This document shows positions 17,305 through 25,788 of a DNA stretch of 64,000 nt, piece by piece; position 1 is the first letter of the stretch; each line of letters starts with the position of its first letter. The DNA comes from an uncultured Clostridia bacterium (GTDB lineage: Bacteria; Bacillota; Clostridia; Christensenellales; Aristaeellaceae). The stretch spans positions 1 through 64,000 of the forward strand of contig CAKTZR010000003.1 of assembly GCA_934636105.1 (NCBI GenBank). The letters run 5' to 3'. The notes under the pieces are model-generated. The model saw only the letters and a program-made list of their open reading frames with translations. It had not been told where the DNA came from and made no database searches. The translations under genes and the position numbers were made by a program.

Positions 17305-17576
17305 AGCCCTTCCTCCTCAAGCCATGCGTCAAAGGATGCACGAAGAATGCGAATGGAGTGACCAACGCGGATGGAACGAAAATTCTGCTTTTTGACCAGC
17401 GCATACGCTGCCGCACGGCTGATGTCAAGGATAGCGGCAATATCGTCGATGCGATAGGTTTTTGAACTAGGTGCGGCAGACGGACAGATTTGAGCCGGCG
17501 GGTGTGAAGAATCAGGCGCGGCAGGCTGCGCATGAGCTTGAAGCTCTTGCGCAAGCGAATCAAAGAATGGATTCAT
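17301..17576 (-). CDS. Excisionase-like HTH protein 2
   Basis: A 91-residue protein with an unstructured Pro/Ala-rich N-terminus and a C-terminal Xis/MerR-type domain (YRIDDIAAILDISRAAAYAL, then RSIRVGHSIRILRASFDAWL). It is a paralogue of the 67-residue protein upstream of recombinase 1. GGAGG sits directly upstream of the ATG at 17576, and the stop overlaps the start of recombinase 3, making an xis2-int3-int2 operon. Role inferred: directionality factor or regulator for recombinases 2 and 3. Confidence 0.8.
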   Translation of the reverse strand: MNPFFDSLAQELQAHAQPAAPDSSHPPAQICPSAAPSSKTYRIDDIAAILDISRAAAYALVKKQNFRSIRVGHSIRILRASFDAWLEEEGL

Positions 17577-17616
17577 GGTGAAAACCTCCTATTGATGACT
17601 TGAGCTGATTATAAGA

Positions 17617-18054
17617 TTACAGGTTGGAATCGACAAGGATGGCATCTTTGAGCATGAGATTGAGTTTAACCAGTGCGCGTTCGATGCTGCGCTGGGCAAC
17701 CCGCGGCGCAACGCCTTCACGCCGGGCAATCTCGGAATAGGTGAGTCTATCCGCATATCGCATCAGCAATCGGCGGCGCTGGAGCGATGAAAGACGTAGC
17801 AGAGCTGCATAGAGCGCACGGCGATCTTCAATGCTTAAAAACAGGCTTTCGAGTTCATCGGTGACTGGCGCACTGGTCTGGTCAATGCCGTCTGCCCGAT
17901 CTAAAGAATATTGAGCATGCCAGCGGTACTTTTTTCGGGCATAAGAACGGTCATGCTGAATACTTTTCTGTAAAAATTGTTCGATAGCTGGCTCTATCGA
18001 AATACTATTCCTTTTTTCAATCATATTCATTTTCATTCTTTTGCTCATATGCAA
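17617..18054 (-). CDS. Small sigma-70 region 4-like regulator
   Basis: A 145-residue basic protein. The C-terminal half reads like sigma factor region 4: LSSLQRRRLLMRYADRLTYSEIARREGVAPRVAQRSIERAL, split here as LSSLQRRRLLMRYADRLT followed by the helix-turn-helix SEIARREGVAPRVAQRSIE. No clear region 2 is present, so it may be a region-4-only activator such as those that switch on excision genes in clostridial conjugative elements. The start is uncertain because several ATGs follow one another (18054 onward) without a strong ribosome site. A run of nine G (18066-18074) lies just upstream. The 40-bp gap to xis2 suggests co-transcription. Confidence 0.72.
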   Translation of the reverse strand: MHMSKRMKMNMIEKRNSISIEPAIEQFLQKSIQHDRSYARKKYRWHAQYSLDRADGIDQTSAPVTDELESLFLSIEDRRALYAALLRLSSLQRRRLLMRYADRLTYSEIARREGVAPRVAQRSIERALVKLNLMLKDAILVDSNL

Positions 18055-18098
18055 ACATTTCTTTTGGGGGGGGGTAAAGGTGAGACTATACTAAAGAA

Positions 18099-18434
18099 CT
18101 ATGACTGGCTTGACTGATGAAGGGCTGAGGCAGAACGTTTTTTCTTGTGGTCATGTTTTTTCCCCTCTCTTGCTGGAAGAGTTGTTTTCTTGTGAGTCTC
18201 ATCAACATAGACGAGCAGAGAATTGGCCGGAAGATTCAAGACCTTAAGAATCTCATAGTATACCGCAATAGATACATTGACATCTCTGGTACAGAGAACA
18301 CGAACGTATCGAGCTGAGATACCAACCTTCTCTGCAAATGCTTCCTGTGTGAGACCAGCACGATAAAGTTCCTTTTCCAGAAGTGTGTTACTCAGATGGG
18401 CTTTCGTAATCGACCCTCCTTTCACCTTAATCAT
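18099..18434 (-). CDS. XRE-family HTH regulator
   Basis: A protein of about 111 residues with an N-terminal Cro/CI-like helix-turn-helix (LTQEAFAEKVGISARYVRVL) and a basic tail (KKHDHKKKRSAS). It probably represses or times the recombination module downstream on the same strand. The start is unsettled: the frame is open from 18455. I list ATG 18434, but the best ribosome site (AAAGGAGGG) lies inside the open frame and is followed 3 bases later by ATT, so initiation could be non-canonical or further in. An AT-rich 250-bp region lies upstream. Confidence 0.7.
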   Translation of the reverse strand: MIKVKGGSITKAHLSNTLLEKELYRAGLTQEAFAEKVGISARYVRVLCTRDVNVSIAVYYEILKVLNLPANSLLVYVDETHKKTTLPAREGKKHDHKKKRSASALHQSSQS

Positions 18435-18715
18435 AACTGGAACAATAGAATCCAAACAGGAAATAAAATTCCTATTTCACCTCCGTTCCTAGTTTATATA
18501 ATGAAAAAAAGAATAAAAAAAGCCAGCAATTATGCAAGGCTGAAAAATGAAAGATATAAGACCACCCCGGGGAAAAACACTTCATTCAAATGGATGCATT
18601 AGGACCGAAGTATACAGAAGCAACACTTGAAGCGTCGCTTTCCGGCCGTCGGGTTTACATTTCCAAGCGTTCCAGAACCGAATACACGTGAAAGCAGATT
18701 ATCCTCCAAGGGCTT

Positions 18716-18860
18716 CTACTTGGAGAACTCCGCCACCATAATCATGCGATGATCAGTGGTATTGCTGCCGGTTCGCAGAATGTGGTCAATATCTTCCTGG
18801 GGAATAGAAAAAGCGAAGGGTGCAAAGATCGCACGCTCCGCTTCATCAATTCTATGGATT
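18716..18860 (-). pseudogene. Remnant of an ICE helicase-type protein
   Basis: About 48 codons reading AEQIHRIDEAERAIF then IPQEDIDHILRTGSNTTDHR and ending AEFSK before a stop. I recall this pattern from the N-terminal parts of large SNF2-type helicase or methylase proteins of clostridial conjugative elements, which continue after this block; here a stop follows at once. It is fused out of frame to the zinc-ribbon gene. Assignment rests on remembered motif similarity only. Confidence 0.5.
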
Positions 18861-19076
18861 TGTTCTGCTTCGGTATTCTGATCTGCATATGACGGGCATG
18901 TGCTTGTCCTTTTTGCCCATGATCTGACGCTGCAAGGCAAAAACCATATCTGGCGTTCGTTCAAAGAAACCAATGTCCTTTTTCCAGCTCATACCACATC
19001 TGCAGTGCTGTAAACCAATGAACTGCTGTTTCATCTTTCTGCCGCAGTTGGGACAGACTTTGTTGCTGTTGCCCAT
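18852..19076 (-). CDS. Small zinc-ribbon protein, copy 1
   Basis: A 74-residue protein with CPNCGRKM and LQHCRCGMSWKK, a four-cysteine zinc ribbon. Its first 50 residues are almost identical to the protein at 61644-61844, while its last 25 residues differ because the frame runs into helicase-derived sequence. The shared stretch of about 150 bp is similar at DNA level but not identical, so this is not a recent copy. Function unknown; the family travels with clostridial conjugative elements. The start is ATG 19076. Confidence 0.6.
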   Translation of the reverse strand: MGNSNKVCPNCGRKMKQQFIGLQHCRCGMSWKKDIGFFERTPDMVFALQRQIMGKKDKHMPVICRSEYRSRTNP

Positions 19077-19096
19077 AGTTTACTCCTTAAGGCTTA

Positions 19097-19439
19097 TCAC
19101 TGTTTTGTGAAATACTTCTGGAACTTACTTTTGGGCTTGTCAGGCATAGCGAGTTCGATTCTCCCCTCGGAGATAAGAGGCTTAATAGTTTTGTTCATCA
19201 GATACACAATCGTGATCTCAGAAAAAGCCATCTGTGTTGTAGACACCGCATGTTTTGAAGTCGTTGTCTTCATCAATACCGAAGATGATGACGCCGCCGC
19301 CACTTTGATTTGCAAGACTTGACAGAGAGTCAAAGATTTTAGGACATCCGCCTGCAGCAGCTTTGGCTTCAACTTCAGGTAGTTCGGATTTTATGCTTTG
19401 AATTCTTTTTGCAAGAGAAATCAGATCAGCTTCGATCAT
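19097..19439 (-). pseudogene. AlbA_2-domain protein, internally deleted
   Basis: The 5' part (19439-19218) encodes the start of an AlbA_2/Schlafen-type DNA-binding protein: SELPEVEAKAAAGGCPK, LSSLANQSGGG and IIFGIDE, with GVYNTD following. About 70 residues in, the frame breaks. The 3' part (about 19200-19097, another frame) encodes the family's C-terminal end PLISEGRIELAMPDKPKSK. The central several hundred residues are missing. The intact protein would be a putative ATP-binding transcriptional regulator. It is clearly non-functional here. Confidence 0.75.
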
Positions 19440-19649
19440 TGCACATCACCTCGCAACAAGATTATTATATTTTCTGATTCGCGTCAATGAATTATGTGGC
19501 AAGACCATTGCTTTATGACAATTTTATGCGATTTTAGGTGGCTTGAAAAGCATTTTATGAGAATTTTAAAGAAATTAACAGACAATCATATAACTTTATG
19601 AGACAGTCTCATAAAACACTTAATACTTTCGAGTAGAACAATCATGTGA
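19440..19649. other. AT-rich non-coding gap
   Basis: No gene. Several copies of the words ttttatga and tctcataaa occur in 19512-19617 (for example catttta tgagaattt and tatgagacagtctcataaa), including a palindrome around 19597-19616. Confidence 0.4.
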
Positions 19650-20170
19650 TCACCTTCGCTCTGAACTTTTATCATGGGATATTCTTTTCCTCTCTTGTTG
19701 AATTTGCATCTCCTGCTGCTCCCACTTCGGAATCTGGTCATTCTTCAGCACCCCGAGAATATCCCGGCGCTCAAAGCGGGATGTTTTGCCTGTATAGAGG
19801 TTTACGCAGTAACGGCAGAACCAGTTGACGGTTCACGGCGATCTGTTGCCCGGCCAGGAATTTGTTGTCCTTCCAGATGGCAAAGCGGCAGCTGTGATTG
19901 GTGCAGAAGAATCCCTTGTCGGACTCCGTGACCGGCCTGCCGCAATGCGGACAAGGGCCGATGCTTTCTTTTTGCGAGGAAAAGAGCGTTTCCGCGCCTT
20001 TGACGGGCTTTGCGGTAGCTTTCAGCTCGTTCAGCATGGTGCGAATGTCTTGCATCTCCTCCGTAATTTCGATTAGCAGGCTCAGCGACTCATCTTCCGG
20101 CATCTTCAGACCCAAATCCAACGGCAAAACCACTTGCAATATCCGCATTACATGAACGAAGGCTGGTGCG
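19650..20170 (-). pseudogene. DNA topoisomerase III (TopB) C-terminal remnant
   Basis: Reading from about 20170, the frame gives LIEITEEMQDIRTMLNEL, then GPCPHCGRPVTESDKGFF and CRFAIWKDNKFL, the C-terminal zinc-finger end of TopB-type topoisomerases found on conjugative elements. It runs out of the family pattern at 19771 (ending RQNIPL). A second frame continues with DILGVLKNDQIPKWEQQ to a stop at 19650. The catalytic domains are absent. The nominal ATG at 20247 belongs to unrelated sequence. Confidence 0.65.
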
Positions 20171-20278
20171 AATAATGACAGCTTTGCAAAATATATATTG
20201 TTTGTTGTGCATGGTGATACGGAAAATACTTCTAAATTTTCGCGCATTACACATTTATGGCGAAAAATTTAGATGATA

Positions 20279-20309
20279 TTGACAATGCGTATTGTTTGAT
20301 TTACAATAC
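20279..20309 (+). promoter_or_regulatory. Promoter with overlapping palindromic operator
   Basis: TTGACA (20279-20284), 17 bases, TACAAT (20302-20307): a near-consensus promoter for the eight-gene operon. GTATTGT (20289-20295) and its exact inverse ACAATAC (20303-20309) flank a 7-base centre, so a dimeric repressor would cover the spacer and -10 box. The first gene encodes a probable DNA-binding protein and is the obvious candidate ligand. Confidence 0.8.
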
Positions 20310-20343
20310 CTGTAATAAATATTTGTCTAAGGCGGTGTAACGG

Positions 20344-21327
20344 ATGGAGCCTGCATCAAAAATGATTGACCTACAAAATATTTGCATTCATTTGCTGATG
20401 AGTTTGGAAAATAGAGAACTCAACGGTCTGATTATAAAGCTGAATCAAAATAAAAAAACAATGCTTACCCGAAATTATCTAAATTTGTGTATTTCGTTTG
20501 CTCAGAATAAGGCTCGAGAATCCACATACTGCGAAACATTTGAAGCAACTGTTAAACGGATTCTCATTTTACAATTTAATGGAAAACCAAATGAAGAACG
20601 GCTAAAACTGAATTCAGAAACGTATGGTAATGCTATTGGTGGCTCAGGTCGTGAGACAATCAGTCGGATAAAAAAGGGCAAAGAAACACCGAAAAGGGAT
20701 AAGCTATTAAAGCTCTGCGATGGGTTTAATGACGAAGCTGACCGGATTTTTTGGACAAATATGCTGCTTTCGTTCTTTCCGAGGACGGGAATTCTTTCTA
20801 CGCGAGATCATTCGGTGGAATATGATGGATTAAAATGTGTAATTGAGCTGTTGGAATCAAATCAGCTTAAAAGGGCTAGAAAGAAATTAACGTTGGCAGA
20901 AAATGAAAAATTAGAACTTCTTATGGAAGAAGATCAGCAGGAGGAGGATCGTCTTGATACGTCTCTGTACAAGACGATTGATAAGCTGCGTAAAGCGTTG
21001 AATATGACAATTGAAAGGCTTGTCGTAGATGAATTATATACGTCGACTCAAAGTTGGTATAAATGGAAGGGACTCTGGGAGGAAGCAGAAAAATTTAATT
21101 TTTTGTATATGCCAGATCCATGTATAAAGAGAAAGTATATGTTGGCTATGGCTGTTATTTTTGATTTATCTTATCTGGATATGATTCGATTTCTTTATCA
21201 GGGCGGCTACAGGCTTGGGGAAAACACCGGCGAGAAGTTGTCTGACGAAGAAATAATCGCTTTTTTTCTCGGAAATCGTGAGCATGCAAAGAAATTCAAG
21301 CAAGCGCTGATTGACATGAATCTGTAA
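20344..21327 (+). CDS. Probable HTH regulator, first gene of the eight-gene operon
   Basis: A 327-residue, Lys/Glu-rich soluble protein. Residues about 92-128 (SETYGNAIGGSGRETISRIKK, quoted to 20: SETYGNAIGGSGRETISRIK, then GKETPKRDKLLKLCDGF) look like an XRE-type helix-turn-helix. The last 70 residues (MLAMAVIFDLSYLDMIRFLY, then GGYRLGEN) resemble the second helical domain seen in some Firmicutes regulators. I cannot name a family for the whole protein. It follows the palindromic operator by 35 bp, which suggests autoregulation. AAGGCGGT (20329-20336) precedes the ATG. Base composition is visibly AT-richer than the core genome, as expected for acquired DNA. Confidence 0.75.
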   Translation: MEPASKMIDLQNICIHLLMSLENRELNGLIIKLNQNKKTMLTRNYLNLCISFAQNKARESTYCETFEATVKRILILQFNGKPNEERLKLNSETYGNAIGGSGRETISRIKKGKETPKRDKLLKLCDGFNDEADRIFWTNMLLSFFPRTGILSTRDHSVEYDGLKCVIELLESNQLKRARKKLTLAENEKLELLMEEDQQEEDRLDTSLYKTIDKLRKALNMTIERLVVDELYTSTQSWYKWKGLWEEAEKFNFLYMPDPCIKRKYMLAMAVIFDLSYLDMIRFLYQGGYRLGENTGEKLSDEEIIAFFLGNREHAKKFKQALIDMNL

Positions 21328-21398
21328 CAGAAAACAGACTGGACGCTTGGAAAAAAATCAGTATAATGAAAATATCCGGTGAAAAAGGAGACCAGGCT

Positions 21399-22466
21399 AT
21401 GGATAAGAAAAGGATGTCGGAGATTTATCTACGGCTTCATCATCTTTTAGATATAAATTCAAATGTATTAACAGATGGTGTGCCGCAGTCTTATGATTTT
21501 TCAGTTACAGATTCAGATATCATCATGAGTGAGGAAATGGGACGAGTTCTCGATGAAATAAAACCGGGGCAAAGAGATGAAAGCTTAGGGGATCTTGTTC
21601 GAATACAGTTGAGTGCTGACGAGCTTCTTCTCTTTATCAATCAGAAATGCGATGAAAAATTTCGATCACTCTCCCAGCATGAACAGTATAAAGAATGTAT
21701 TAAATACATACTGGATTATGACATAAATCCGTATACAGAAGACGAACAAAAAGCAATTTTATTTAATATGATAGGAAGTGCACAAACACTAAGAGGAATC
21801 AATCAACGGAATCTAAGCGGGTACGAAATCGAAGAGTTTGAGCTTCAAAAAATGAGATTATCTCAACAAACACGAGATCAGCTTCGCGAACTGGTAATCG
21901 AAGAAATTATAAAAATAACGCCTCTGGTTATGAAGGATGCGCCAAGTCTTGTCGATGAATCAGATCATTCCATCCAAGTTGATCCGAATCAACAATTTTC
22001 TGTCGGAGCTGGTGCTTGTGCTGCTTATGCAGCAAGCGAAGAGCTACGTCACTTCCCGGAAACGGTTGGGATGATGACGGCAGCTGTTCCTGAAATCAAA
22101 AAGGAATCAAAGCATCAAAATAGATTTATAGATCTTTTGCTAGCGATAAGTGCGTCTTCGGTGATTTGTAGCTTTATGTTCGGTGGCGCGATGGGTATTG
22201 GCTTTCTGGCTATGGGTGCGTTTTTCAAAGAAAATGGTGGGATAGAATGGCTTCGGAGGGCCTATGCCGATTTGGTCCAAGCGTTTTCTGTTGATTTAAA
22301 ATTTTCGTCCAACATCAATAATATTAACGCTGAAAATCGCGAAATGGTTCAAGCAGATCAGAGCATGGAAAATGACGTCATGGAAGAAGAGGAAGAAAAT
22401 CAAGATGAAGATAATCAAGATGAAGAAAACGAAAACCAGGAGAATAACGAATATCTATATATATGA
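21399..22466 (+). CDS. Operon gene 2: membrane protein with acidic tail (unknown)
   Basis: A 355-residue protein. The first 230 residues are predicted helical and soluble. About residues 241-275 form one hydrophobic hairpin or a single long segment (FIDLLLAISASSVICSFMFG followed by Gly-rich GAMGIGFLAMGAFF). The C-terminus is a run of Asp/Glu/Asn/Gln of about 30 residues ending EYLYI. The start at 21399 follows AAAGGAG (21384-21390). A TATAAT at 21362-21367 could be an internal -10, but its -35 (TGGACG) is poor. No family recognised. With gene 3 it supplies the system's membrane component: both have a C-terminal membrane region followed by an acidic tail. Confidence 0.72.
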   Translation: MDKKRMSEIYLRLHHLLDINSNVLTDGVPQSYDFSVTDSDIIMSEEMGRVLDEIKPGQRDESLGDLVRIQLSADELLLFINQKCDEKFRSLSQHEQYKECIKYILDYDINPYTEDEQKAILFNMIGSAQTLRGINQRNLSGYEIEEFELQKMRLSQQTRDQLRELVIEEIIKITPLVMKDAPSLVDESDHSIQVDPNQQFSVGAGACAAYAASEELRHFPETVGMMTAAVPEIKKESKHQNRFIDLLLAISASSVICSFMFGGAMGIGFLAMGAFFKENGGIEWLRRAYADLVQAFSVDLKFSSNINNINAENREMVQADQSMENDVMEEEEENQDEDNQDEENENQENNEYLYI

Positions 22467-22567
22467 TTTGGAAAGGCGTAACAAAAGCTTGTCTGGTCAG
22501 CGTCCGATGTATATGCTAAACTGAGGCCACAACAAAGAAAAACAAACCAACAAGGGAGGATTTTTCA

Positions 22568-23755
22568 ATGGAACGAACGATGAATCATACCAAAGGCGTC
22601 GGTCAGGTGGATATCCTGAGCGCAGCGCGTACCATGTATCTGACGAAGAAGCTGCAAAACGAGATGAAGAAGGGTGTTGCATTAGAGGATGCCCTGCGCA
22701 CCCGTCTTCCCGCGATGGACAGGGATAAGCTGCATGCGGACAGCGTGCAGCTGCAGAACGGTGTGGACAGCCTGTATGCCAGTCAGGCAACTCTTGTCGA
22801 CGAGAGCTGGATTGAACAGCAGCTGGATATCAAGATGGATGATATCAATCTTGAGCATCGTGCCAAGTACCTGTTGAACGTTTTAAGCCTTCAGACGACG
22901 GTGAATGTGTGCGAAGCGGATTGCACTCGTCTGAATGAGCTTCGGGAAGCAAAGACCTATACCGAGGAAGACGTCGCTTTCCTGTTGAAGACCTCGAAGG
23001 CCTGTCTGTATGAGGACGCCGGGGTGCTGTCCCGCAACGCGGTAGGCGCCATGATGAAGGCCGATATGGCGCACATGACGCCCGATATGGTGCAGGAGCT
23101 GGCCGAAGCAGGCAAGGATACCGCCATTGCCTATGCAGCTGCTTGCTATATTCTGCACCAGAAGGGTGAAACCTCGATGGGCCTTGACAAGCAGGAAAAT
23201 TGCTCTGCTTATGATATGGGCTTGATGGCTGCGTCGAACATTGAAACCAGTCGCGTCATGTCGCTGTATTATACTGGAAAGATTACGCTGGACACGCTGA
23301 GCGTTCGCGTCAAGGAAATCTTTACTGCAGCTTGGACGCTGTTTAAGGCCAACATTGCGCATGTGATTGCTACCGGGCTTCAGTTTGGTGCCGGGCTGTA
23401 CATGTTCCTCTGGTTGACCGGATTCTTCGGGCGTGTATTGATGTTTGGTCCGGTGGTAGCGGTTGTCGGTGCTGCGGCGCTGTCCGTTTTTACGGTTACG
23501 AAACTCTTTAACATCAAGGATTTTGAGGATTTGGTCAACGGTGTAATCATCATTTTCTCCGGTGTTTGCGAAGTTGTTTTCAACCTGTTCCATTCGATTT
23601 TTGACAGATTGACGGAAAACCGCCAGTCTCGGGTCGAGCAGCATGAGGTTCATGCTGTCGATGCTGTTCAGACTGCAGAAAATACGGAGGAAGAGGAGGA
23701 ACGCGACGAGGAAGAGGATGTGCTTGAGCAGACGTTGGCGACCGTAAAGGGATAA
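22568..23755 (+). CDS. Operon gene 3: membrane protein with acidic tail (unknown)
   Basis: A 395-residue protein. A helical N-terminal region of about 250 residues, with repeated Ala/Leu/Glu-rich helices and a Thr-Met-rich HMTPDMVQELAEAGKD stretch, is followed by two or three membrane segments: IAHVIATGLQFGAGLYMFLW, VLMFGPVVAVVGAAALSVF, and a weaker VNGVIIIFSGVCEVVFNLF. The last 40 residues are Glu/Asp-rich. GGGAGG (22553-22558) sets the start. A possible internal promoter (TTGTCT, 17 bases, TATGCT) precedes it in the 100-bp gap. GC content is higher than in genes 1 and 2, suggesting a composite operon. No family recognised. Confidence 0.72.
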   Translation: MERTMNHTKGVGQVDILSAARTMYLTKKLQNEMKKGVALEDALRTRLPAMDRDKLHADSVQLQNGVDSLYASQATLVDESWIEQQLDIKMDDINLEHRAKYLLNVLSLQTTVNVCEADCTRLNELREAKTYTEEDVAFLLKTSKACLYEDAGVLSRNAVGAMMKADMAHMTPDMVQELAEAGKDTAIAYAAACYILHQKGETSMGLDKQENCSAYDMGLMAASNIETSRVMSLYYTGKITLDTLSVRVKEIFTAAWTLFKANIAHVIATGLQFGAGLYMFLWLTGFFGRVLMFGPVVAVVGAAALSVFTVTKLFNIKDFEDLVNGVIIIFSGVCEVVFNLFHSIFDRLTENRQSRVEQHEVHAVDAVQTAENTEEEEERDEEEDVLEQTLATVKG

Positions 23756-23771
23756 GAAAACCATATAGGAA

Positions 23772-23814
23772 ATGACCCATAAGAGAAAATCTTAATGGGT
23801 CGTTCTCCTATAAT
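23772..23814 (+). promoter_or_regulatory. Inverted repeat and possible -10 box between genes 3 and 4
   Basis: gacccataag and cttaatgggtc form an imperfect hairpin (about 23775-23802), followed by TATAAT at 23809-23814. It could attenuate read-through or mark a secondary promoter; no good -35 is seen. Confidence 0.35.
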
Positions 23815-23839
23815 TATTTATGGAGGATGATATAAAACC

Positions 23840-25138
23840 ATGCCGATTATTTCTTCAAACGGAAATCCTCTTCCGCCAATTCAGACAGAAAATGTAAAGG
23901 GCTTTCGTGCTCCTGGAAGAGCTGTAAAAAATGGGGATAGTCTAATTTCTCAACAGCTTATTCAGGATACCTCGTTTATTGACATTTATAATGCTTGGAT
24001 ACAGCCCTGCGTTGATTATATAAGGGGATTTAAGGATGAATTCCTTTCTGATTCTCAAATTAAAGATTTATTTTATAACAAACAAAATGATGAGGAGCAA
24101 CAGAAGCAGAGAGATGAGCTTTATACAGAGTTTTTCTCGTTGATAGGTAGTCAAGGTTCTTATTTCGCGGCGCTTGACAAAAATCAAATTTGGTCTCCTT
24201 ATCTGACACAGGGAATTGCTGGCACTGTAGATCAAGCACTTGGCGATGTTGATGCGCATATCCGGCTTCGCGTAAAAATTGTCTGTTTATTGCTGGGAGG
24301 TATGCCGGACGAGGTATTTGAAAATGGACAAAGATGGAACATAGGCTTTTTGCCGAATCCGATGGAGACACTCGACGCTGAGGAAACAGATGAGAAGAAC
24401 GAGTTTACCCTGTCCATCTCTCCTGCAAAGGAGCTAAAGCTCAAAATATTGCGCAACACAGGCGATACGGTTCGGAACATTGTCGTTTCGTATGGAAGGC
24501 GGAAATACACCGTCAAAATTCCACCGAACGGCTATGTAAAAGCGTTGTTCAATAACGATGAGCTGGCAGGTATAAAGGGTTGTATTTCCTGCCATTCCGT
24601 AGGCGCCAGAAGCGCATTTGTTCACGTGACGGGAGGAACAAATCCGGGCGTTTACGAATGCTATAAGCCCTATGCTCCGGAGATAGTCGGTACAAACAAT
24701 ATTGTGCTGGATGCTGCTGCTCATGGCGAACGTGGAGCAGTGTTCCTGTATAATCATGAGCTGTATGACTTTGAAACAGGCAGGACGTTGAAAACAGAGA
24801 AGCTGCCGGTCTGTCTTTACGGTGCCGGTTCGGATTGGGCTTTTCAGTATGCCGACGGGCATTTGGATACGAACCTGCATAGGTCGAATGGAAGCAAGGT
24901 CGAATATGCTCGCATGATTGTTGAAAATGGTGATACGTCGCTGTTGATCATGGATGAACAAGGCGCGTGGGATTTCGACAGAGCGTCGCCGAAGAAATCC
25001 AAAATCACCGAGGAAGAATTTGTTGAAGCTATGATGGCCAGATTTCAACATGAGGATGCCTGCGAACAAATCAGCACATCCTATGGGGCAACGCTGCGTA
25101 TCAATTTGGATGGAAATATAGAGGTGAAATGGTCTTGA
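23840..25138 (+). CDS. Operon gene 4: soluble protein of unknown family
   Basis: A 432-residue protein without signal peptide or membrane segment. The first 150 residues are largely helical (SFIDIYNAWIQPCVDYIRGF). The rest is rich in beta-strand patterns with many Gly, including RNIVVSYGRRKYTVKIPPNG and CISCHSVGARSAFVHVTGG, suggesting a beta-sandwich or repeat fold that might present a binding surface. I do not recognise the family. GGAGG lies about 12 bases upstream of the ATG. Its stop overlaps gene 5 by 10 bp, and from here to gene 8 the reading frames overlap or nearly abut, so the five products are probably made in fixed proportion. Confidence 0.72.
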   Translation: MPIISSNGNPLPPIQTENVKGFRAPGRAVKNGDSLISQQLIQDTSFIDIYNAWIQPCVDYIRGFKDEFLSDSQIKDLFYNKQNDEEQQKQRDELYTEFFSLIGSQGSYFAALDKNQIWSPYLTQGIAGTVDQALGDVDAHIRLRVKIVCLLLGGMPDEVFENGQRWNIGFLPNPMETLDAEETDEKNEFTLSISPAKELKLKILRNTGDTVRNIVVSYGRRKYTVKIPPNGYVKALFNNDELAGIKGCISCHSVGARSAFVHVTGGTNPGVYECYKPYAPEIVGTNNIVLDAAAHGERGAVFLYNHELYDFETGRTLKTEKLPVCLYGAGSDWAFQYADGHLDTNLHRSNGSKVEYARMIVENGDTSLLIMDEQGAWDFDRASPKKSKITEEEFVEAMMARFQHEDACEQISTSYGATLRINLDGNIEVKWS

Positions 25139-25788
25139 AGGATAAAATAGAAGCTGGTATCAGTATAATCAAAGATTTAAATAATCCAGAGAAGTGCGGG
25201 AACTCCCTAATAGGAGGGGGCATCAGAAGGCACTTAAACGCCCCAAAAAAAGAAGAGTTGAATAATAAAGGAGAGGCTTCGTCGTCTGCTTCCTTGGATA
25301 CGGAGGAAGATTCCGAAAAAACGTGCGGCGTACAGAAGCCTGCCCCTGCATCGGAGCAAACGGCTCTGATCGAAGCCCTGAATCATCGAAATTTGATTGA
25401 AGATCAAATCATGGGTTTGATCGGCGGAAAAATGGGGATGGTTGAGCTTTGGCGTAGCATTGATAAAAGTGCGCAGGAAGGGGATACGATGGGCTTCCGA
25501 ATGTTTACATCAATCTTCCCCCAGAAGGCAACGCTCTTGATGGAGTACTGTCAGGAGCTGATCAAGCTCCGAAAAAATAAGGCTGGTCAAGCTCTGAACC
25601 AGGAGAATGATATTGTTCAGCGCTTGACAGCGCCTTATCAGCATAATGAAATCTGCGCACAACTGATTCGAAACGCAGACGCATTAAATCAAAGCGGCCT
25701 GCTTCACAGAGACGATATCACTGAGCAGGAGCTGACCCAATGGTATCAGAATTTTATATCAACAGGAGGAAAAGATGATGGAAGATGA
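25129..25788 (+). CDS. Operon gene 5: soluble paralogue of gene 6 (unknown)
   Basis: A 219-residue protein. A low-complexity Ser/Glu/Pro-rich N-terminus of about 75 residues leads to a C-terminal domain of about 130 residues shared with gene 6: LIEDQIMGLIGGKMGMVELW, then GDTMGFRMFTSIFPQK, LTAPY and SGLLHRDDITEQEL. The two domains are clearly homologous and adjacent, a tandem duplication. This copy has no membrane helix. It overlaps gene 4 by 10 bp and gene 6 by 14 bp; gaggtga precedes the ATG. No known family is recognised. Confidence 0.75.
   Translation: MVLKDKIEAGISIIKDLNNPEKCGNSLIGGGIRRHLNAPKKEELNNKGEASSSASLDTEEDSEKTCGVQKPAPASEQTALIEALNHRNLIEDQIMGLIGGKMGMVELWRSIDKSAQEGDTMGFRMFTSIFPQKATLLMEYCQELIKLRKNKAGQALNQENDIVQRLTAPYQHNEICAQLIRNADALNQSGLLHRDDITEQELTQWYQNFISTGGKDDGR

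Noticed and set aside
18590..18690. 33-codon + strand ORF starting MDALGPKYTEATLEASLSGR
   Set aside because: Good-looking peptide but no ribosome site, and it lies in a region of decayed sequence.
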